The notes under the pieces were generated by a model. It searched no databases and was not told where the DNA came from. It saw only the letters and a list, made by a program, of their open reading frames with translations. This document shows positions 35,025 through 42,679 of a stretch of 64,000 nt of DNA, piece after piece (positions within the stretch are counted from its first letter, which is position 1; the number at the start of each line of letters is the position of its first letter). Origin of the DNA: Prauserella_A sp040635515 (GTDB lineage Bacteria > Actinomycetota > Actinomycetes > Mycobacteriales > Pseudonocardiaceae); NCBI GenBank assembly GCA_040635515.1, contig JBEYHY010000006.1, forward strand, positions 248,001 to 312,000. Direction: 5' to 3'. The position numbers were made by a program, and so were the translations under genes.

Positions 35025-35031
35025 CCGCCGA

Positions 35032-35424
35032 TCAGGAGCACAGGCAGAACGGGTGCCCGTCGGGATCGGCGTAGACGTGGAACCGCTCGGGCTTGTCGTC
35101 GAGCAGGGTCGCCCCCAGCGCGAGGACCCTTTCCCGCTCGGCCAGCAGATCCGGAATATGGAAATCGAGGTGCAGCATCTGCTGGCGCTCACGGGACGGC
35201 CAGGTGGACGGCTTGTACTCGGGGTCGCGCTGGAAACAGATGTCGGTGCCCCCGTCCGGGTTGACGAGCGTGACCCAGTCGTCGTCCGGTTTGTCTCCCT
35301 CCTGGATCTTCCAGCCGAGCAGTGAGCCGTAGAACCCGGCGAGCCGGTAGGGCTCGGGACAGTCCAGCGCGACAGCCCCAAGTGTGATCGACCTCGGCTC
35401 GGTTGCCTGCGTCGGTGCACTCAT
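35032..35424 (-). CDS. VOC-family (glyoxalase/bleomycin-resistance fold) protein
   Basis: 130 aa, two βαβββ units: AVALDCPEPYRLAGFYGSLL followed by GWKIQEG, and MLHLDFHIPDLLAERERVLA then PDGHPFCLC. Typical of the large glyoxalase-like group in actinomycetes, usually of unknown substrate. It is divergent from a CGNR regulator with a 9-bp perfect inverted repeat between them, so it is the probable target of that regulator. Confidence 0.88.
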   Translation of the reverse strand: MSAPTQATEPRSITLGAVALDCPEPYRLAGFYGSLLGWKIQEGDKPDDDWVTLVNPDGGTDICFQRDPEYKPSTWPSRERQQMLHLDFHIPDLLAERERVLALGATLLDDKPERFHVYADPDGHPFCLCS

Positions 35425-35458
35425 ACTTTTTGACCTCCAAATAACTTGCTAAAAGATT

Positions 35459-35491
35459 ATGGTGGTTACGAGAGATAGTAGCAACCACCAT
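35459..35491. promoter_or_regulatory. inverted repeat ATGGTGGTT-N15-AACCACCAT, probable CGNR operator
   Basis: Perfect 9-bp arms at 35459-35467 and 35483-35491 in the divergent VOC/CGNR promoter region. The left arm contains the first in-frame ATG of the CGNR frame, which argues that translation really starts downstream at GTG 35510. A tacact hexamer at 35499-35504 could be the -10 of a nearly leaderless transcript. Confidence 0.7.
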
Positions 35492-35509
35492 TCGACTTAC
35501 ACTGGTGAC

Positions 35510-36007
35510 GTGGCGGCGCACTCGGGCGATGTCGAGCTCGTGATCGGATTTCTCAACACCTTCGACCTGGAGGAAGGCACCGACGTGCTGCGCACCCGGC
35601 ACGAATGGCACGCCTGGGCACACGACCGGCAGCTCACCCCCGACCCGTTGCCGGAGGCCATCGACCTCAGGACGAGACTCCGTGCCGCGATCGGGGACGA
35701 CACGGTTCACATCGAGGAACAGTCCGGCGAACCATCCGCCGTTGAAGTGGGGATCGTGCTGACCGGGCACGGCCCCGACCTGACCGCGTCGACGGTGTCG
35801 GGCGCGGTGTTCGCCGCCGCGGCGAGGATCGCCATCCGCGGCGACTGGCAACGGTTCAAAATCTGCCCCGCCCACACCTGCCGGTGGGCCTTCTACGACA
35901 ACTCCCGCAACCGCTCTCGCACCTGGTGCTCGATGGCGGTGTGCGGCAACAGGGAGAAGGCTCGCGCCTTCCGCAAGCGCGCGGGCGGCGACCCTGCCCG
36001 CTCCTGA
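35510..36007 (+). CDS. CGNR zinc-finger transcriptional regulator (ABATE domain)
   Basis: 165 aa from GTG 35510. The N-terminal half begins with the ABATE-type segment VELVIGFLNTFD. The C-terminal zinc finger reads CPAHTCRWAFYD then TWCSMAVCGNREKARAFRK, containing the eponymous CGNR. Members are stress- or ligand-responsive DNA-binding proteins, mostly uncharacterised. The frame is open to ATG 35459, but that codon lies inside the palindromic operator, so I prefer the GTG. It is divergent from the VOC gene. A second, unrelated-in-sequence CGNR gene lies at 48.4 kb with the same divergent layout. Confidence 0.85.
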   Translation: MAAHSGDVELVIGFLNTFDLEEGTDVLRTRHEWHAWAHDRQLTPDPLPEAIDLRTRLRAAIGDDTVHIEEQSGEPSAVEVGIVLTGHGPDLTASTVSGAVFAAAARIAIRGDWQRFKICPAHTCRWAFYDNSRNRSRTWCSMAVCGNREKARAFRKRAGGDPARS

Positions 36008-36065
36008 GCGCCGCGGACCTGCTCAGGCTCCGGTCGCTCCCTGTGCACAGGCCCGCCCGATCGCG

Positions 36066-36114
36066 CTATCCACCTGTGGATAACTCCGTGGATAACTGGG
36101 GCAACTGTGGATAA
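36066..36114. promoter_or_regulatory. cluster of DnaA-box-like sequences
   Basis: Within 49 bp the intergenic region holds TGTGGATAA at 36075-36083 and 36106-36114 (each a perfect reverse DnaA box TTATCCACA), CGTGGATAA at 36087-36095 (one mismatch) and an opposing ctatccacc at 36066-36074 (two mismatches). The 145-bp gap between the CGNR gene and the folate gene contains nothing else I recognise. The region lies far from any dnaA/dnaN gene in this window. Confidence 0.65.
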
Positions 36115-36152
36115 CCTCCCCCAGGCGGGTGGCCACTTCCGAGTCACCCCAG

Positions 36153-36893
36153 CTACTCAGGCTGCTCGGATCGCATCGCGGCGAGCACCGGAATGCTCGC
36201 GATCTTCTCCTCGGAGAGCTGGTCCCACATCAATCCGGGACGCGACTTGCTGCCAGGGACCCTGATGACCTGGTCCGGTGTCACGATCACGTCGACCCGG
36301 AAGTCGTGGCCGGTCTCCGGCAGCGGTTCGTCGAACACCTGCGACTCGTGCACCGTCGTCACGATCGTGGTGCGCTCGTCGACGAGCCCCGCATCGACGA
36401 GCAGCGCGACCTCGATGTCCGCGTAACCCCCGCCCTTACCGACCCTGACGCCAAGGCGGTTGACCGCGACCGAACCGCACACCACCAGATCGACGGGCCG
36501 CATGCCGCCGACCGCGACCGGCTCACCGACCGAGAGCGCCCAGTCCTTGCTGGCCGCTCTCCGGGGACTGATGGTCAGCACGGCCGGATCGACAAGCACG
36601 AAAGGATGCGCGCCCGCGAGCTTCGGCACCGCCATGTAGAGGTACTTGCCGGAGGCGAGCACCCTGGAGCGCACCGGCAACTGGGGACTGTCCGGATTGG
36701 CCTTCACCACGGTGGCCGCCGCCCACTCCGGTTGCGCGGCAAGCTTCGCCGCCGCCTGCTCGGCCGCGACGAAGTTCGGAATCCGCCTCCTCGCACCGGG
36801 AAAGAGCGCGACCCTCTCCTGCTCCAGGGTCTCCCACACGTGTTCCCTGACCGCCTGCTTCGCGGCACTGACGCCGGTGTCGAGTTCGGCCAT
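36153..36893 (-). CDS. 5-formyltetrahydrofolate cyclo-ligase-family protein
   Basis: 246 aa from ATG 36893. It belongs to the MTHFS fold: a helical N-terminus with KQAVREHVWETLEQE, then RRRIPNFVAA and the glycine-rich GVRVGKGGGYADIE, where the substrate and phosphate bind. The family converts 5-formyl-THF to 5,10-methenyl-THF with ATP; this longer subgroup (MTHFSD-like) is less studied, so exact activity is uncertain. The start is 4 bp from the stop of the DUF445 gene, so both are probably co-transcribed. Frame extension to 36986 overlaps DUF445 and is rejected. Confidence 0.8.
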   Translation of the reverse strand: MAELDTGVSAAKQAVREHVWETLEQERVALFPGARRRIPNFVAAEQAAAKLAAQPEWAAATVVKANPDSPQLPVRSRVLASGKYLYMAVPKLAGAHPFVLVDPAVLTISPRRAASKDWALSVGEPVAVGGMRPVDLVVCGSVAVNRLGVRVGKGGGYADIEVALLVDAGLVDERTTIVTTVHESQVFDEPLPETGHDFRVDVIVTPDQVIRVPGSKSRPGLMWDQLSEEKIASIPVLAAMRSEQPE

Positions 36894-36897
36894 GGCC

Positions 36898-38196
36898 TCA
36901 GAACACCGCCTGCGCGACGGTATAGATGACGAGCCCTGCCAGCGCGCCCACCACGGTGCCGTTGATCCTGATGAACTGCAGATCACGGCCGACCTGTAGC
37001 TCGACCTTGCGGGAGGTCTCGTCGGCGTCCCAGCGCTCGACGGTGTCGGTGATGATCGTGGTGATCTCCCGCGAATAGTTGTTCACGACGTAGGAGGCCG
37101 CGCTCTCGACCCAGCCGTCGACCTTCGCCGACAGCGTCGAATCGGAGATCAACCGCTCGCCGAGCGAACGCAGGCCGTCGCTGACCCGCTTGCGCAGCTC
37201 GCTCGAAGGGTCCTCCGCCGCGGTCAGCAGCATGTCCTTCGCGGTCGTCCACGCGGAGCCGATGAGCTTCTGCACCTCGGGGTGTTCGACGAGCTGCATC
37301 TTCACCTGTTCCGCCCGCGCCATCGTCTCGGGATCCTTCTGCAGATCCTGGGCGAATTCGCTGAGGAACCGGTCGAGCGCGAGCCGCATGGGGTGGTTGA
37401 CGTCGGTCTTCACCGCCCACGTGAAGGCGAGCACCTCCCCGTAGACCTTGTCGGCGAGCATCTCGTCGACGAACTTCGGCGACCAGGAAGGCGCTCTGTC
37501 CGACACCACTCTCAGCACGGCGGCGTGGTTGTCGCGCACCCACTCGTAGGCCCGGTCGCACATCATGTCGACCAGCCGGTAATGGGCGCCGTCGGTCAGC
37601 ACCTGTTCGAGCAGCTTGCCGACCGGAGGTCCCCACTGCCGCTCGATGACCCTGCGGACGACGGCCTGTTCAAGGACGGCCTGTACGTCCTCGTCCCGGA
37701 GGATCGTGACCGCTCCCCTGACGACCGTCGCCAGTTCGGCGGTGACCCGTTCCGCGTTCCCCTCACGGGAAAGCCATTCGCCGCCCCTTCGCGCGATCTC
37801 GATCCTGCGCAGCTTGTCTCGAATCACCGCTTCGGAAAGGAAGTTGGAACCGACGAAGTCGCCGAGGCTGCTGCCGAGCACGTTCTTCTTGTTCGGGATG
37901 ATCGCCGTGTGCGGGATCTTGATCCCCAGCGGATGCCGGAAAAGCGCGGTCACCGCGAACCAGTCGGCAAGCGCGCCGATCATGCCCGCCTCGGCCGCGG
38001 CCCGCACGTATCCGACCCACGCGGGCCAGCCCTGCGATTCGGCCCATCTCATGAACAGGAAGATGACGGTCGCGCCGAGCAGGAAGGACAGCGCGACGAG
38101 CTTCATCCTGCGAAGGCCGCGCCGTTTGCTCTCCTCACGCGCGGTCGCGTCGAGGGGGTCGGCGGCCGTCGGCGTGACAGGGGTCGGTTGCTCCAC
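36898..38196 (-). CDS. DUF445 membrane-associated protein
   Basis: 432 aa. Two membrane segments near the N-terminus (LVALSFLLGATVIFLFMRW; AAAEAGMIGALADWFAVTAL) and one at the extreme C-terminus (GTVVGALAGLVIYTVAQAVF), with a long helical charged middle. The signature ADWFAVTALFRHPLGIKIPH TAIIP is the DUF445 (YjiN/Rv-type) hallmark. Function unknown; the topology suggests a membrane-anchored helical domain. It is divergent from the aminotransferase gene with a 29-bp gap. Confidence 0.9.
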   Translation of the reverse strand: MEQPTPVTPTAADPLDATAREESKRRGLRRMKLVALSFLLGATVIFLFMRWAESQGWPAWVGYVRAAAEAGMIGALADWFAVTALFRHPLGIKIPHTAIIPNKKNVLGSSLGDFVGSNFLSEAVIRDKLRRIEIARRGGEWLSREGNAERVTAELATVVRGAVTILRDEDVQAVLEQAVVRRVIERQWGPPVGKLLEQVLTDGAHYRLVDMMCDRAYEWVRDNHAAVLRVVSDRAPSWSPKFVDEMLADKVYGEVLAFTWAVKTDVNHPMRLALDRFLSEFAQDLQKDPETMARAEQVKMQLVEHPEVQKLIGSAWTTAKDMLLTAAEDPSSELRKRVSDGLRSLGERLISDSTLSAKVDGWVESAASYVVNNYSREITTIITDTVERWDADETSRKVELQVGRDLQFIRINGTVVGALAGLVIYTVAQAVF

Positions 38197-38225
38197 ACGG
38201 CCATTGTCCGTGAGGATGGGCCATC

Positions 38226-39428
38226 GTGCGCGAACCTGTACTCGTCCCCCGCCTCCGGCCCTTCACCTCGACCATATTCGCCGAGATGACGGCACTGGCA
38301 GCGCGAACGGGAGCGGTGAACCTCGGCCAGGGTTTCCCCGACACCGACGGGCCTTCCGGGATGCTCGCCGCCGCGAAGGACGCCTTGTACGGCGGAGCCA
38401 ACCAGTACCCGCCGGGGCCGGGGAGGCCGGAGTTGCGCGCGGCGATCGCGAAGCATCGCGCGCGATACGGCACCGATTACGACCCCGACACCGAAATCCT
38501 GGTCACCGCCGGTGCGACCGAGGCGGTGTCCGCGAGCCTGCTCGCACTCACCGAGCCGGGCGACGAGGTGATCGTGATCGAGCCGTACTACGACTCCTAC
38601 GCCGCCGCGGTCGCGATGGCGGGTGCGACGCGCAAGGTCGTTTCGCTCGTCCAGCGCGAGGGTCGCTTCGCGCTCGACGCCGCCGCCGTCAGGTCGGCGG
38701 TGACCCCTCGGACGAGAGCCGTTCTCGTGAACTCACCGCACAACCCGACCGGAACGGTCTTCACGAGGGACGAACTCGCCGCGCTCGCCGCCGTCTGCGT
38801 CGAGCACGACCTCATCGCCATCACCGACGAGGTGTACGAGCACCTCGTCTTCGACGACAACGAGCACATCCCGCTTTCCACGATGCCGGGAATGCGTTCG
38901 CGGACCGTCTCGATCTCCAGCGCCGGCAAGACGTTCAACTGCACGGGCTGGAAGATCGGCTGGGTGTGCTCGACACCCGAACTGGTCGCCGCGGTGAAAG
39001 CGGCGAAGCAGTTCATGACGTTCGTGTCGGGTGGGCCGCTCCAGCCCGCCGTCGCCTACGCGCTCGACAACGAACTGGACTGGGTCGGCGAACTACGGCG
39101 CTCGCTGGAGCGAAAGCGAAACCGGCTCGCGAACGGGCTCGCCGAAGCGGGCTTCTCGGTGTGGCCGAGCGCGGGTACCTACTTCGTCTGCGCCGACGTC
39201 AGGCCGCTCGGTTTCGCCGACGCCGAGGAGCTGGCCTGGCGGCTCCCCGAGCTCGCCGGGGTCGCCGCGGTCCCCGTCAAGGTGTTCACCGATCACCCTG
39301 CCGAGTGGAATCATGTGTTGCGCTTCGCCTTCTGCAAGCGTGACAACGTGCTTGATGAAGCGATCTCGCGCCTCCACAGGCTCGCAACGATTGGGCCGTC
39401 CGGGGTGGATCGAAGGCGCACAAAATGA
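38226..39428 (+). CDS. PLP-dependent class I/II aminotransferase (DapC-like)
   Basis: 400 aa. Fold-type I aminotransferase: AVNLGQGFPDTDGPSGMLAA at the start, TAGATEAVSASLLAL, NSPHNPTGTVF, AITDEVYEHLVF and the PLP-Lys in SISSAGKTFNCTGWKIGW; a terminal Arg in HVLRFAFCKRD would bind the substrate carboxylate. The sequence fits the group of Rv0858c, annotated as N-succinyldiaminopimelate aminotransferase of lysine/peptidoglycan synthesis. The same group includes kynurenine/glutamine aminotransferases, so specificity is likely rather than certain. The start is a GTG. It is alone in its transcript. Confidence 0.87.
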   Translation: MREPVLVPRLRPFTSTIFAEMTALAARTGAVNLGQGFPDTDGPSGMLAAAKDALYGGANQYPPGPGRPELRAAIAKHRARYGTDYDPDTEILVTAGATEAVSASLLALTEPGDEVIVIEPYYDSYAAAVAMAGATRKVVSLVQREGRFALDAAAVRSAVTPRTRAVLVNSPHNPTGTVFTRDELAALAAVCVEHDLIAITDEVYEHLVFDDNEHIPLSTMPGMRSRTVSISSAGKTFNCTGWKIGWVCSTPELVAAVKAAKQFMTFVSGGPLQPAVAYALDNELDWVGELRRSLERKRNRLANGLAEAGFSVWPSAGTYFVCADVRPLGFADAEELAWRLPELAGVAAVPVKVFTDHPAEWNHVLRFAFCKRDNVLDEAISRLHRLATIGPSGVDRRRTK

Positions 39429-39514
39429 AACACTCCCCACCGGTGCTAAAAAGAGCAATCCAGGATTGCTGACGGCCTGGGGAAACGGCCGATCGGGAAA
39501 GATCACGTTGGACG

Positions 39515-40714
39515 GTGGTGGTGGCGGTGCAGAGCTTGGGTGCCGTACGCGCCTCGGTCTCGCCGACCGTCGCCCGGCTACTGGTCGTAGTGGGTTTCGC
39601 GATCGCGGGCTTGGTGCTCGCCGCGCTGTTCGGTTCCTCGGCGATGGCCCAGGAATCGCCGTCGGCGGAGGCTCCTCACGACAACCGGCAGACAGCCGAG
39701 ACCCGGCAAGGCGACGTCATCGATCCCGGTAGCACCGTTCCCGACGAGGTCGCCGACCGCAGGGAACAGGCCGTCGACGAGCTGTCCACCCCGGACACCC
39801 AGGACGCCGGAAAAGCCACCGAGGCGACCGATGTGGACGGCGAACCGGTCGCGGAAGCGGAAATCCGGCACAGCGCGGCACCCTTCGCGGCAAGCCCGGC
39901 GAGCGTGGCCGGTGCGCAGACCCAAGCCCTGCCGACCACCCCTGACACCTCTGGCGGCGCGAACCCCATCGCCGTCGCCGAGCAACCCGCCCCTGCTGTC
40001 GAACCGGCCGAACAGCCTGCGCCGCAGCGTCCTCTGCTGGGCGGAATCCTCGGTACGACAAGTCTCGGGTCGACCCTGGACTCGACGCTGGGGTCGACCC
40101 TCAACGCCACGGTCGCCGGGCTCACCGGAACCGTCAACACCGTGACCAACACGGTCCACGGCGTCACATCGACGCTCACCAGCGGTATCGCGCCGGGAGT
40201 CACGGTGCCGATCGGCACGCCGATTCCCGGCCTCGATGCCCTCCTGCCCGATCTGTTCGAGCAGGAGCCGCTACCCGGCGAGGCCGCGGAAGCCCCCGCC
40301 GACCGCGCTGTCACCGAGGGCACCGATGGCCGGGCGGACACCAAGACTCCGGCAACAACGGCGCCCTCCACCGGACGGGCCCACGTTCTCCCCTGGATTC
40401 CGATCACCTTCGAGGAGCACGGGAACGCCCCGCTCACTCATCCCGAACCACCGGCGAAGAACGAGGTCACCGTGGCCGGTGGCGGCTCGGGTGACGGTGG
40501 AAGCGCACCGAAACCGGCCGCGCCTGCCGGACTCACCAGCACCTCGTCCGGTTTCGTCGCCGCGCACGACGGCGCCGCGAGCGGCAAGTCCGTTCACGGC
40601 GTCCTTTCCTGGGCGCCGACGCTGACCCAGCTCCGGTTCATCGCCGCCAGCCGCGATCACGACACGGCCGGCGCGGGCAGGGAAGCGGCCCTGCCCACCA
40701 CGTCGCCTGACTGA
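39515..40714 (+). CDS. hypothetical exported, Ala/Pro/Thr-rich protein
   Basis: 399 aa, no known domain. An N-terminal hydrophobic helix (VARLLVVVGFAIAGLVLAAL) followed by SSAMAQ looks like a signal peptide cleaved at AMA-Q. The mature part is acidic and disordered-looking. Around residues 180-215 there is an internal repeat of Leu/Gly/Ser-Thr (TTSLGSTLDSTLGSTLNATV), then a Thr/Val-rich segment that could form a short structured core, and glycine-rich spacers. The composition resembles secreted or cell-wall-associated proteins of Pseudonocardiaceae. A GTG start at 39515 is used. A hairpin follows 3 bp after the stop. Confidence 0.7.
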   Translation: MVVAVQSLGAVRASVSPTVARLLVVVGFAIAGLVLAALFGSSAMAQESPSAEAPHDNRQTAETRQGDVIDPGSTVPDEVADRREQAVDELSTPDTQDAGKATEATDVDGEPVAEAEIRHSAAPFAASPASVAGAQTQALPTTPDTSGGANPIAVAEQPAPAVEPAEQPAPQRPLLGGILGTTSLGSTLDSTLGSTLNATVAGLTGTVNTVTNTVHGVTSTLTSGIAPGVTVPIGTPIPGLDALLPDLFEQEPLPGEAAEAPADRAVTEGTDGRADTKTPATTAPSTGRAHVLPWIPITFEEHGNAPLTHPEPPAKNEVTVAGGGSGDGGSAPKPAAPAGLTSTSSGFVAAHDGAASGKSVHGVLSWAPTLTQLRFIAASRDHDTAGAGREAALPTTSPD

Positions 40715-40717
40715 CCT

Positions 40718-40731
40718 CGGCGAGAACGCCG
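40718..40731 (+). terminator. small GC hairpin after the exported protein gene
   Basis: CGGCG-AGAA-CGCCG, a 5-bp stem with a GNRA-like four-base loop starting 3 bp after the stop codon. No U-tract follows, as is usual in actinomycetes. Confidence 0.5.
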
Positions 40732-40847
40732 GGGACAGCCGCGTCCAGATCAAGATCAACTAGCGCTGTTCGCATCCCCGGTAAAGGTGCTTTTCCCCGC
40801 TCACCTGTTTGCCAAGGGGCATTTCAGTGCATTCAAGTCTTCCCGCT

Positions 40848-41150
40848 CGGCCGACCGCGCCCGGCCGTGTCGGGGCCTGGTCCCGGCGTCGCATTGCCCC
40901 TGCGGCGCCGGGGCCCTTACCGGGTACTCACCGGGCGTTCTTGTTCACCGCGCCGAACAGGGACACCTTCCCGATGAGTACCTGAGCTGGCGGACCTTCC
41001 CGGCATGGCGAGGGGCGATGCCGGGAAGGGTCCGCAGCACCCGTGCCCGATCGGACCCCCGGGCACGGCACGGAGCCGGTGCGCTGGATGACAACACCGT
41101 CCATATCCCTGGAGAGACGGCAGACCTTCCATCCAGCGCACCGGCTCCGT
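40848..41150. other. dense array of palindromes in a 464-bp gap between convergent genes (structured RNA/DNA element of unknown nature)
   Basis: Palindromes follow almost without gaps. CGGCCG pairs at 40848/40862. 40879-40915 has a 10-bp stem with one G-U. 40923-40982 has GGTACTCA/TGAGTACC, continuing as CGGG/CCCG. 40991-41034 has a 16-bp stem with one bulge. 41041-41068 has CCGTGCCCG/CGGGCACGG. 41070-41090 pairs perfectly with 41130-41150 (21 bp); its 39-base loop carries a nested CCGTC/GACGG. Bases 40732-40847 hold nothing I can name. No open frame here has a ribosome site or homology I recognise. It lies between the convergent exported-protein and MocR genes. A structured RNA, a complex bidirectional terminator or a decayed mobile element end are all possible. 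Confidence 0.7.
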
Positions 41151-41158
41151 TGTGTGCA

Positions 41159-41176
41159 CGGCTGTGTTCACAGCCG
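41159..41176 (-). terminator. perfect hairpin CGGCTGTG-TT-CACAGCCG at the mocR-like 3' end
   Basis: Eight-bp perfect stem with a two-base centre, 3 bp beyond the stop codon (41179-41181) of the minus-strand regulator. It is the last member of the palindrome series to its left and the best candidate terminator for that gene. Confidence 0.6.
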
Positions 41177-41178
41177 AC

Positions 41179-42618
41179 TCAGGTGACCGTGCTCTCCGTG
41201 GCCTGCGGAGCGGGCCGCAGTGTGGACGCGGCGAGCCCGAGCCTGCGGACCGCTTCGTCGAGCCGCTCGGCCTCCTGGGTGTAGGGCAGGCGCAGCCACC
41301 GTTCGAGTCCACCGTGTACACCGAACCGCGCGCCGGGCACGATGCGCACTCCGTGATTGACGGCGGCGACGCTCAGTCGCGTGCTCATCGGTTCGGGAAG
41401 CCCGCACCACAAGGACAAGCCACCGCCGGGAATCCGGAATGTCCATTCTGGGCAGTGCTCGCGCACGGCAGCGACGAGCGCGTCCCTTCGCGGCCGGATG
41501 ACCGCTCTTCTGCGGGGAAGAATGTGGTCGGTCGCGAGCAGTTCGGCGAGTACGAGCTGTTCGAACACAGGTGAGCCGAGGTCGAGCGAATGGCGCGCGG
41601 ACAGAATTCTGCCGACCAGTTCCTCCGAAGCTCGCAGCCAGCCGAGACGGAGGCCGCCCCAATGCGATTTCGCCGCCGATCCGATGGTGATGGCCCAGTC
41701 GCCCGCGAAGGCCCCGAGCGGCGGCACGGGCTCCTCTGTGTCCTCGTCGAGCCCGAGTTCGGCGACCGTCTCGTCGACGACGGCGAGCGTACGGGTGTTG
41801 GCGAGCACGGCCGCGAGATGTTCGCGCTGTGTCGCGGGCATTCGCAGGCCGGTCGGGTTGTGGAAGTCGACGACGAAGTACGCGAGCCTCGGCCCCGCCT
41901 GCCGAAGCGCGGCCTCGATGCCGTCGACATCCCAGCCCGCTTCCGGGTCGACGGCGACCACCACGGGCAGAATGCTCGCCGCGCGGATCGCTTCGGGAGT
42001 GTTGGGGTAACACGGCTGTTCGAGAAGCACCCTGTCACCGGGGCTGGTGAGAGCGCGGAGCACGATCGCGAACGCGTTCTGTGCGCCATTGGTGATCACG
42101 ATCTGATCGGGGTCGGTCGGCAGCCCCCGCTCGGTGTAGCGGCGGGCTATGCGTTCCCGCAATATCGGCAGTCCCCTGACGAGGTGGCCCGTGTCGAGCA
42201 GTTCCGGCGTCAACGTGTTCCTGACCGAGTCCATCGCGGCGAGCAGCCCGGGGACGGCCGGAGGCGAGGCCCTGGTGAGGTCGATGAGGTCGAGATTGGC
42301 TCGCGCCGGTTCGAACTCCTCCGCCTCCGGCGCCGTGATCCACGAACCGGCGCCCTGCCTGCTCGCGACGAGCCCCTCGGCGCGGAGCCGGTCGAGCGCT
42401 GCCCCGATGAGTGTTCTGCTGACACCGAGCGATTCGGCGACCTCACGTTCGGCGGGCAACCTCGTGCCGGTGAGGAGGCGCCCGTCCAGGACGCACAGCC
42501 GGACGGCCGCGGCGAGGTCGCTCGCACCATGCCGGGAGCCACTTCGCCGCCAGTCGCCCAGGAGTTTGGCCAATCGGGTACCCGACACCCGGCCACCCAG
42601 CGGGATCGACACGTTCAC
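41179..42618 (-). CDS. MocR-type regulator (GntR HTH fused to aminotransferase)
   Basis: 479 aa. The N-terminal winged HTH of the GntR family (about 30-110: LPAEREVAESLGVSRTLIGA LDRLRAEG) is joined to a class I aminotransferase-like domain with the PLP-binding Lys in TIGSAAKSHWGGLRLGW and VVDFHNPTGLRMP. MocR proteins use PLP or PLP adducts as effectors to control B6, GABA, taurine or related metabolism. It is divergent from a YczE-type membrane protein gene, a pairing widely seen for MocR regulators (as ycxD-yczE in Bacillus subtilis); that gene is the likely target. A CCAATT-N6-AATTGG palindrome lies between them. Confidence 0.93.
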   Translation of the reverse strand: MNVSIPLGGRVSGTRLAKLLGDWRRSGSRHGASDLAAAVRLCVLDGRLLTGTRLPAEREVAESLGVSRTLIGAALDRLRAEGLVASRQGAGSWITAPEAEEFEPARANLDLIDLTRASPPAVPGLLAAMDSVRNTLTPELLDTGHLVRGLPILRERIARRYTERGLPTDPDQIVITNGAQNAFAIVLRALTSPGDRVLLEQPCYPNTPEAIRAASILPVVVAVDPEAGWDVDGIEAALRQAGPRLAYFVVDFHNPTGLRMPATQREHLAAVLANTRTLAVVDETVAELGLDEDTEEPVPPLGAFAGDWAITIGSAAKSHWGGLRLGWLRASEELVGRILSARHSLDLGSPVFEQLVLAELLATDHILPRRRAVIRPRRDALVAAVREHCPEWTFRIPGGGLSLWCGLPEPMSTRLSVAAVNHGVRIVPGARFGVHGGLERWLRLPYTQEAERLDEAVRRLGLAASTLRPAPQATESTVT

Positions 42619-42622
42619 AAGA

Positions 42623-42640
42623 CCAATTCTTACTAATTGG
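42623..42640. promoter_or_regulatory. CCAATT-N6-AATTGG palindrome, probable MocR operator
   Basis: Perfect 6-bp arms at 42623-42628 and 42635-42640, in the only 61 bp between the divergent MocR and YczE genes. The A/T-rich core stands out from the surrounding GC. A further gacc/ggtc pair (42621, 42644) frames it. Confidence 0.65.
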
Positions 42641-42679
42641 CTATGGTCAACTCAAGCATTGGTCCTCGATAGTGGCTGA

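Noticed and set aside
36898..39428. Link of DUF445/DapC genes to the siderophore pathway
   Set aside because: Only distance-based; no iron box or shared family evidence.
40848..41176. Chromosome telomere or attachment site
   Set aside because: Normal core genes continue on both sides and no terminal-protein, integrase or tRNA gene is near.
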